Source: Robiginitomaculum sp. | GTDB taxonomy: Bacteria; Pseudomonadota; Alphaproteobacteria; Caulobacterales; Maricaulaceae | Reading direction: 5' to 3' | Assembly (NCBI GenBank): GCA_002733735.2 | Contig: NVWT02000003.1 | Span: forward strand, 33,047 to 44,122 | Length of the DNA: 11,076 bases | In this document: positions 7,383-11,076 of the stretch, piece by piece | How the letters are laid out: every line of letters begins with the position of its first letter | How positions within the stretch are numbered: the first letter of the stretch is position 1 | Position numbers and translations under genes: made by a program | The notes under the pieces: generated by a model | Told to the model about the DNA's origin: nothing | Seen by the model: the letters and a program-made list of their open reading frames with translations, nothing else | The model's database searches: none

Positions 7383-8799
7383 ATCGAGTTTTTGCGGTGT
7401 TGTCCGCTATTATTTCATTAGAACCGCCCAGAGCTAAAAACAAAGCGATACGATTTGAAGCTCTGGCACTGGCAGCAGTAATAAGCTGCCCTTCGGCGGA
7501 TATTCTTCGGCGTTGTGCATCGAGCAACTCAAATATCGTTCCAACTCCACGCACATATTCACGCTCGGCTAGGCGCTCGGCCTCTTTGGCTTCGGCAACT
7601 GAAATCAACAACGCAGCTTCGCGTTGCAGCAAATATTTCTCACCAGACAATGCGTCCTCAACCTCACGCCAAGCAATTAAAACTGTTTGCGCATATCTAG
7701 CCAATTGTTCGCGCTGTGCTGCTTCGGAACGTGAAATTCCTGCTTTGATCGAGCCACCGGCAAATAATGGTTGCGTTACCGATCCTACTAGCGAACTAAT
7801 AACTCTATTCAGGTCGAAAATATCGGCGACTTGCCCACCATTAGTGCTGGCAGAGCCGCGCAAGATTAAAGATGGTAATAATGCTTTTCTGGCTTCAGCA
7901 ACCCGAAGACCAGAAGCTTCCAGTCGCTGCTCAGCGGAACGAATGTCAGGGCGGCGAATTAAAACATCTTCCGGTGAAGCAATCGGCCCTAAAGTTGAAA
8001 TTATCGGCAAAACAGCAATTGCTTTTATTTCGTGAGCGGGGTACCGACCAAGCAATATTTCCAACCGGCGCGTGGCATTTGCATGTTGTTGTTTTTGAAA
8101 AGCCACAGTTGCACGGCTGCCCGCCAATGCAGATCTAGCTAAACGAATATCAAGTGATGTCGATAGGCCGCTATTATATCTACGCTCAACTATGCCCATA
8201 GAACGCTCTCTAGTTGTTACATCATCAGCCGCCAATGCAGCTTGTTGTGACGCGGAGATCAGGGCGATCCAAGCCGAAGCAGTTTGGCCGGCTACGGATA
8301 ATTGCAAAGCCTCAAAATCAGCTTGTGCAGCAGCGGCATCATTTGCACTGGCTTTTGCCCGATCACGCACTCGCCCCCACAAATCCAATTCCCAACTGGC
8401 GGTAAGATTACCACTATAACTTTCAGTGTTTGGCGCATTGGGAATTGCAGTTCCAGTTCCTGACGCGCCTAATGATAGCGATGGTAATCGCGCGGAATTG
8501 CTTATTTTCGCCAACGCCAAAGATTGCTGCAATCTTGCAGAACTGGCCTCTAAATTGTAATTATTCGCCAAAGCCTCGGTAACTAGGTCTTCTAATTTTT
8601 GGTCGCCAAAACTAGCGACCCAGCTTAAATGCCGCATAGCGGCATCCGCTTTATACTCTGCAGACCAATTCTTTGGGGTTAGTTCAGGTATTTGCGAAGC
8701 TGGAACTTCAGAGAATGACGGCATTATCTTACCATCACCTACAGATGCGCAAGCCCCCAATAAGGAAACCGATCCCAATAATACCCACAGAAGCCGCAT
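7381..8799 (-). CDS. NodT-family efflux outer-membrane factor lipoprotein (TolC-like exit duct)
   Basis: A 472-residue outer-membrane efflux protein with two tandem OEP repeats (about 60-250 and 278-455). NodT-family landmarks are SWELDLWGRVRD (135-146), LIRRPDIRSAEQRL (280-293), TQPLFAGGSIKAGI (342-355) and a late FELLDAQRRRISAEG (423-437). A short signal peptide ends in a lipobox, LLGA-C, with Cys17 as the lipidated residue. The trimer should form the outer-membrane and periplasmic channel of the pump made by the next two genes. Start choice: an in-frame TTG at 8811 would add four residues, but ATG at 8799 has GGGA 6 nt upstream and gives a conventional lipoprotein leader, so ATG is preferred. 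It is the first gene of the operon, preceded by a promoter and operator-like repeats. Confidence 0.93.
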   Translation of the reverse strand: MRLLWVLLGSVSLLGACASVGDGKIMPSFSEVPASQIPELTPKNWSAEYKADAAMRHLSWVASFGDQKLEDLVTEALANNYNLEASSARLQQSLALAKISNSARLPSLSLGASGTGTAIPNAPNTESYSGNLTASWELDLWGRVRDRAKASANDAAAAQADFEALQLSVAGQTASAWIALISASQQAALAADDVTTRERSMGIVERRYNSGLSTSLDIRLARSALAGSRATVAFQKQQHANATRRLEILLGRYPAHEIKAIAVLPIISTLGPIASPEDVLIRRPDIRSAEQRLEASGLRVAEARKALLPSLILRGSASTNGGQVADIFDLNRVISSLVGSVTQPLFAGGSIKAGISRSEAAQREQLARYAQTVLIAWREVEDALSGEKYLLQREAALLISVAEAKEAERLAEREYVRGVGTIFELLDAQRRRISAEGQLITAASARASNRIALFLALGGSNEIIADNTAKTR

Positions 8800-8804
8800 A
8801 AAAT

Positions 8805-8809
8805 TTCCC
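8805..8809 (-). promoter_or_regulatory. Ribosome binding site of the NodT-type gene
   Basis: GGGAA on the - strand lies just before the ATG at 8799, with the same geometry as the M13 peptidase gene. It would sit inside the coding region if the TTG at 8811 were the start, so it decides for the ATG. Confidence 0.55.
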
Positions 8810-8833
8810 AAACTAATAATTAAGTTGGTTGAA

Positions 8834-8863
8834 ACTATAACTCAAATCATGAAAGTCAATCAA
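8834..8863 (-). promoter_or_regulatory. Candidate sigma-70-type promoter of the efflux operon
   Basis: On the - strand TTGATT (8863-8858) is followed after 18 nt by TATAGT (8839-8834). Transcription would begin near 8827, leaving a leader of about 28 nt before the NodT-type ATG. The -35 element lies inside one arm of the inverted repeat at 8846-8904, which fits control by a DNA-binding repressor. An alternative -35 (TTGACT) is present but its 14-nt spacing is too short. Confidence 0.5.
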
Positions 8864-8904
8864 TTTTTATTGATAATCAACAATTATTACATGATTGTCA
8901 TGAT
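8846..8904. repeat. Nested inverted repeats before the efflux operon, operator-like
   Basis: Two outer arms match: ATCATGA (8846-8852) plus CAATCA (8857-8862) on the left pair with TGATTG (8892-8897) plus TCATGAT (8898-8904) on the right, with a 4-nt insert only in the left arm. Inside lie the near-perfect palindrome TTGATAATCAA (8870-8880) and ATCAAT/ATTGAT around TTTT (8859-8874). The right arm alone contains the 13-bp near-palindrome CATGATTGTCATG (8890-8902). The repeats cover the -35 region and the sequence upstream of it. Short AT-rich palindromes of this kind are typical binding sites of MarR- or TetR-family regulators, but no regulator gene is in the window and the family cannot be named. 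Confidence 0.5.
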
Positions 8905-8994
8905 GTGAGATACTACCCACCTTATGGGTGTATGATGCAATAATGGCGAAATATAGATGCAAAAATTATGAAAAACTCAAAACATGGCTACTAC

Positions 8995-11076
8995 CTAATG
9001 CGCCACGTCCCAATTAGGCCCCGCACCGCTATCAACGATTAACGGCACAGATAGCTCCAAGACCGGAGCGCAGGCGTTTTGCATGACATTCCCCGCCAGT
9101 TTTGCCAAAGCGTCCGCTTTGTCTTGGCTCACCTCAAAGACCAGCTCGTCATGTACTTGCAACAACATTTTAGCATCAACACCTGAACCTGCCAAAGCAT
9201 CTGGCATCTTGATCATTGCCCGGCGCATTATATCGGCGGCACTGCCTTGAATTGGTGCATTAATGGCTTGGCGTTCGGCGAAATTACGCCGCATCGGATT
9301 TTTATCATTGATCTCAAGACACCAGCATTTACGGCCAAACAAGGTAGTAACATAACCGTTTTGTCTCGCCTCTTCTTTGGCCGCATCCATATAATCTTTA
9401 ATTCCCGGAAACTTCTTAAAATACGCTTTAATATAATCAGCAGCTTCAGTACGTGAAATTCCCAGTTGTGCGGCAAGACCAAATGCGGAAATACCGTAAA
9501 TAATCCCAAAGTTAATTGCCTTTGCCTGACGGCGAATATCTGGATCCATACCTTCAATCGGTACACCAAACATTTCCGATGCCGTCATTGCATGAATATC
9601 CAAACCATCAGCAAACGCCTGTTGCAAGGCATCAACTTCGGCAATATGCGCCAACACTCGCAATTCGATCTGGCTATAATCGGCACTTAGCAGAACATTG
9701 CCCGGCTCCGGCACAAAGGCGGCGCGGATCTTTCGCCCGTCCTCGGTACGGATCGGAATATTCATCAAATTAGGATCGCTAGAAGACAACCGCCCAGTGG
9801 TAGTGCTGGCCAGCAAAAATGATGTATGCACCCGTGAAGTTTCTGGATCAGCAGCGACACCCAAAGCATCGGTATAGGTGCTTTTTAATTTTTGCAAATG
9901 CCGCCAGTTCAATATTGTTTGCGGCAATTGTTGACCAGAATTAGCCAGCTCCTCTAAAACCTTGGCATCGGTTTTCCATGCTCCGGTTTTGGTTTTTTTA
10001 CCTCCCGGCAAAGCCATTTCGTCAAACAAAATCTCACCTAATTGCTTGGGAGAAGCCAAATTAAACGAACGAGATGCCAGTTGTTTGGCTTTGTCCTCAA
10101 ACTCGGCCATTTTCTGAGCAAACTTTAATGACAATCGCGCCAACTCAGCTCTATCGACTTTAATTCCTGCCAGCTCCATATCCGACAAGACTTGCGGCAT
10201 TGGTCGCTCAAGCGTCTCGTAAACACTACTCATTTGCTCATGGCCAAGTCGTGGCTTTAGGATATTCCACAAACGTAAAGTAATATCGGCATCTTCGGCG
10301 GCATAATTAGTAGCAGGCTCTAGATCAACTGCGGCAAAGCTGATCTGTGATTTGCCGGTGCCGCAAACCTCTTTGAACGGAATTGGTTTATGGTTTAGGT
10401 ACCGCTCGGACAAAGCGTCCATTCCATGACGGTGCTTGCCGCCATCAAGCGCGTAAGATAACAACATTGTATCATCAAACGGTGTCACATCCACGCCATA
10501 ACGGTGCAACACGCCTAGATCATATTTGATGTTCTGGCCAATTTTAAGAACAGAACTATCCTCAAGTAATGGCTTTAACGCTTCAATGACCGTAGCCATT
10601 GGCAATTGATCCGGCACCACTGACATCAAATCACCGGCACCAGTATGACCAGTTGGAATATAACAGGCCTGCCCCGGCGCATGGGATAAGGATATTCCAA
10701 CCAATAAAGAATGGGTAGATGACAAGCGGTCAGTTTCCGTATCTACAGCCACCACGCCAGCTTTTCGCGCCTTTGCTATCCAGCTTTGTAAAACCTGCAC
10801 ATCAGTTACACACTGATAATCTTCACTACTGATCACCGGCACAGACGTGTCTTCAAAATCCGTTGGGTCAGCCGGCAGGTCAAAGGCCGCCTGCACGCGT
10901 CGGGTCAAAGTAGAAAATTCCATCTCGGTTAAAAACGCCAACAAAACATCTGATTGCGCATCGCAATAACCCAAGTCATCAAGCGATTCTGGCATCGGCG
11001 TATCTGTTCGCAAGGTCACAAGATCAAGCGATAAACGCGCTAGATCAGCAAATTCAATCAAATTTTCCCGACGTTT
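8995..11076 (-). CDS. polA: DNA polymerase I, 3'-5' exonuclease and polymerase domains (N-terminus beyond window)
   Basis: The frame is open to the right edge (first visible codons KRRENL), so the 5'-3' exonuclease domain lies outside; about 693 of an expected 920-1000 residues are visible. A TTG at 11061 is in frame but internal to the domain linker. Numbering from the first visible codon, the proofreading domain has D112 and E114 (DTETD), D186 (NIKYD) and Y258/D262 (YAAED), matching E. coli D355, E357, D424, Y497 and D501, so proofreading should be active. The polymerase domain has TGRLSSSDPNLMNIP, motif A with D466 (ADYSQIE), the O-helix RRQAKAINFGIIYG with F523 (E. coli F762) and motif C with D643 (QVHDE). 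The D466-to-D643 spacing of 177 equals E. coli D705-D882. The enzyme fills gaps and replaces Okazaki primers. It is on the same strand as, and upstream of, the efflux operon; no clear terminator separates them. Confidence 0.97.
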   Translation of the reverse strand, partial: KRRENLIEFADLARLSLDLVTLRTDTPMPESLDDLGYCDAQSDVLLAFLTEMEFSTLTRRVQAAFDLPADPTDFEDTSVPVISSEDYQCVTDVQVLQSWIAKARKAGVVAVDTETDRLSSTHSLLVGISLSHAPGQACYIPTGHTGAGDLMSVVPDQLPMATVIEALKPLLEDSSVLKIGQNIKYDLGVLHRYGVDVTPFDDTMLLSYALDGGKHRHGMDALSERYLNHKPIPFKEVCGTGKSQISFAAVDLEPATNYAAEDADITLRLWNILKPRLGHEQMSSVYETLERPMPQVLSDMELAGIKVDRAELARLSLKFAQKMAEFEDKAKQLASRSFNLASPKQLGEILFDEMALPGGKKTKTGAWKTDAKVLEELANSGQQLPQTILNWRHLQKLKSTYTDALGVAADPETSRVHTSFLLASTTTGRLSSSDPNLMNIPIRTEDGRKIRAAFVPEPGNVLLSADYSQIELRVLAHIAEVDALQQAFADGLDIHAMTASEMFGVPIEGMDPDIRRQAKAINFGIIYGISAFGLAAQLGISRTEAADYIKAYFKKFPGIKDYMDAAKEEARQNGYVTTLFGRKCWCLEINDKNPMRRNFAERQAINAPIQGSAADIMRRAMIKMPDALAGSGVDAKMLLQVHDELVFEVSQDKADALAKLAGNVMQNACAPVLELSVPLIVDSGAGPNWDVAH

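Noticed and set aside
7397..8035. Long + strand open frame (212 codons) opposite the NodT-type gene
   Set aside because: Antisense shadow: the translation is rich in S, A, R and C without domain features, and the opposite frame encodes all NodT landmarks.
8915..8929. Small inverted repeat ACCCA/TGGGT considered as a polA terminator
   Set aside because: The stem is only 5 bp and no T run follows on the - strand.
8943..9017. 24-codon + strand frame in the gap before polA's stop (MAKYRCKNYE...)
   Set aside because: There is no good ribosome binding site, a third of it is antisense to the polA end, and such a short frame is expected by chance.
11059..11061. TTG as the start of the polA product
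   Set aside because: The frame stays open to the window edge and the residues before and after it form the normal linker between the 5'-3' and 3'-5' exonuclease domains; the gene is cut by the window, not naturally short.
1..11076. CRISPR arrays, insertion sequences, tRNA/rRNA genes, phage genes, toxin-antitoxin or defence genes
   Set aside because: None could be seen on either strand; the window is filled by conserved housekeeping, transport and protease genes.

Overview
The window shows an ordinary chromosomal segment of a Gram-negative bacterium. The AT-leaning base composition, a DNA polymerase I linker of alphaproteobacterial type, a NodT-type efflux lipoprotein and a CelD/BcsL-type acetyltransferase point to an alphaproteobacterium, perhaps a marine or prosthecate Maricaulales/Hyphomonadales-like lineage. 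That placement is inference from protein style; no rRNA or tRNA is present to test it.

Layout from left to right. (1) At 1-747 on the + strand lies the C-terminal two thirds of a CelD/BcsL-like (FemAB-like) acetyltransferase cut by the left window edge, closed by a strong intrinsic terminator at 751-787. (2) Everything else is on the - strand. Reading in the direction of transcription, from the right edge leftwards: a DNA polymerase I gene (polA) that enters from beyond the right edge and stops at 8995; a 183-195 bp regulatory gap; a compact three-gene tripartite efflux operon (NodT-type outer-membrane factor lipoprotein, periplasmic adaptor, HAE1-type RND permease; spacings 10 and 2 nt); an 84 bp gap with a promoter candidate; and an M13-family zinc metallopeptidase lipoprotein, which converges on the acetyltransferase.

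The three efflux genes form one complete pump: the inner-membrane permease captures substrate using proton flux, the adaptor bridges the periplasm, and the NodT-like trimer forms the outer-membrane exit duct. No regulator gene for the pump is in the window, but its promoter region (8834-8904) holds nested inverted repeats that look like an operator.

I do not see a new system, mobile element, CRISPR array, phage remnant or RNA gene. The points most worth checking are the operator-like repeats before the pump, the replacement of the canonical TM10 lysine by asparagine in the permease, and whether the M13 peptidase is co-expressed with the pump. No gap longer than 300 bases lacks a gene.
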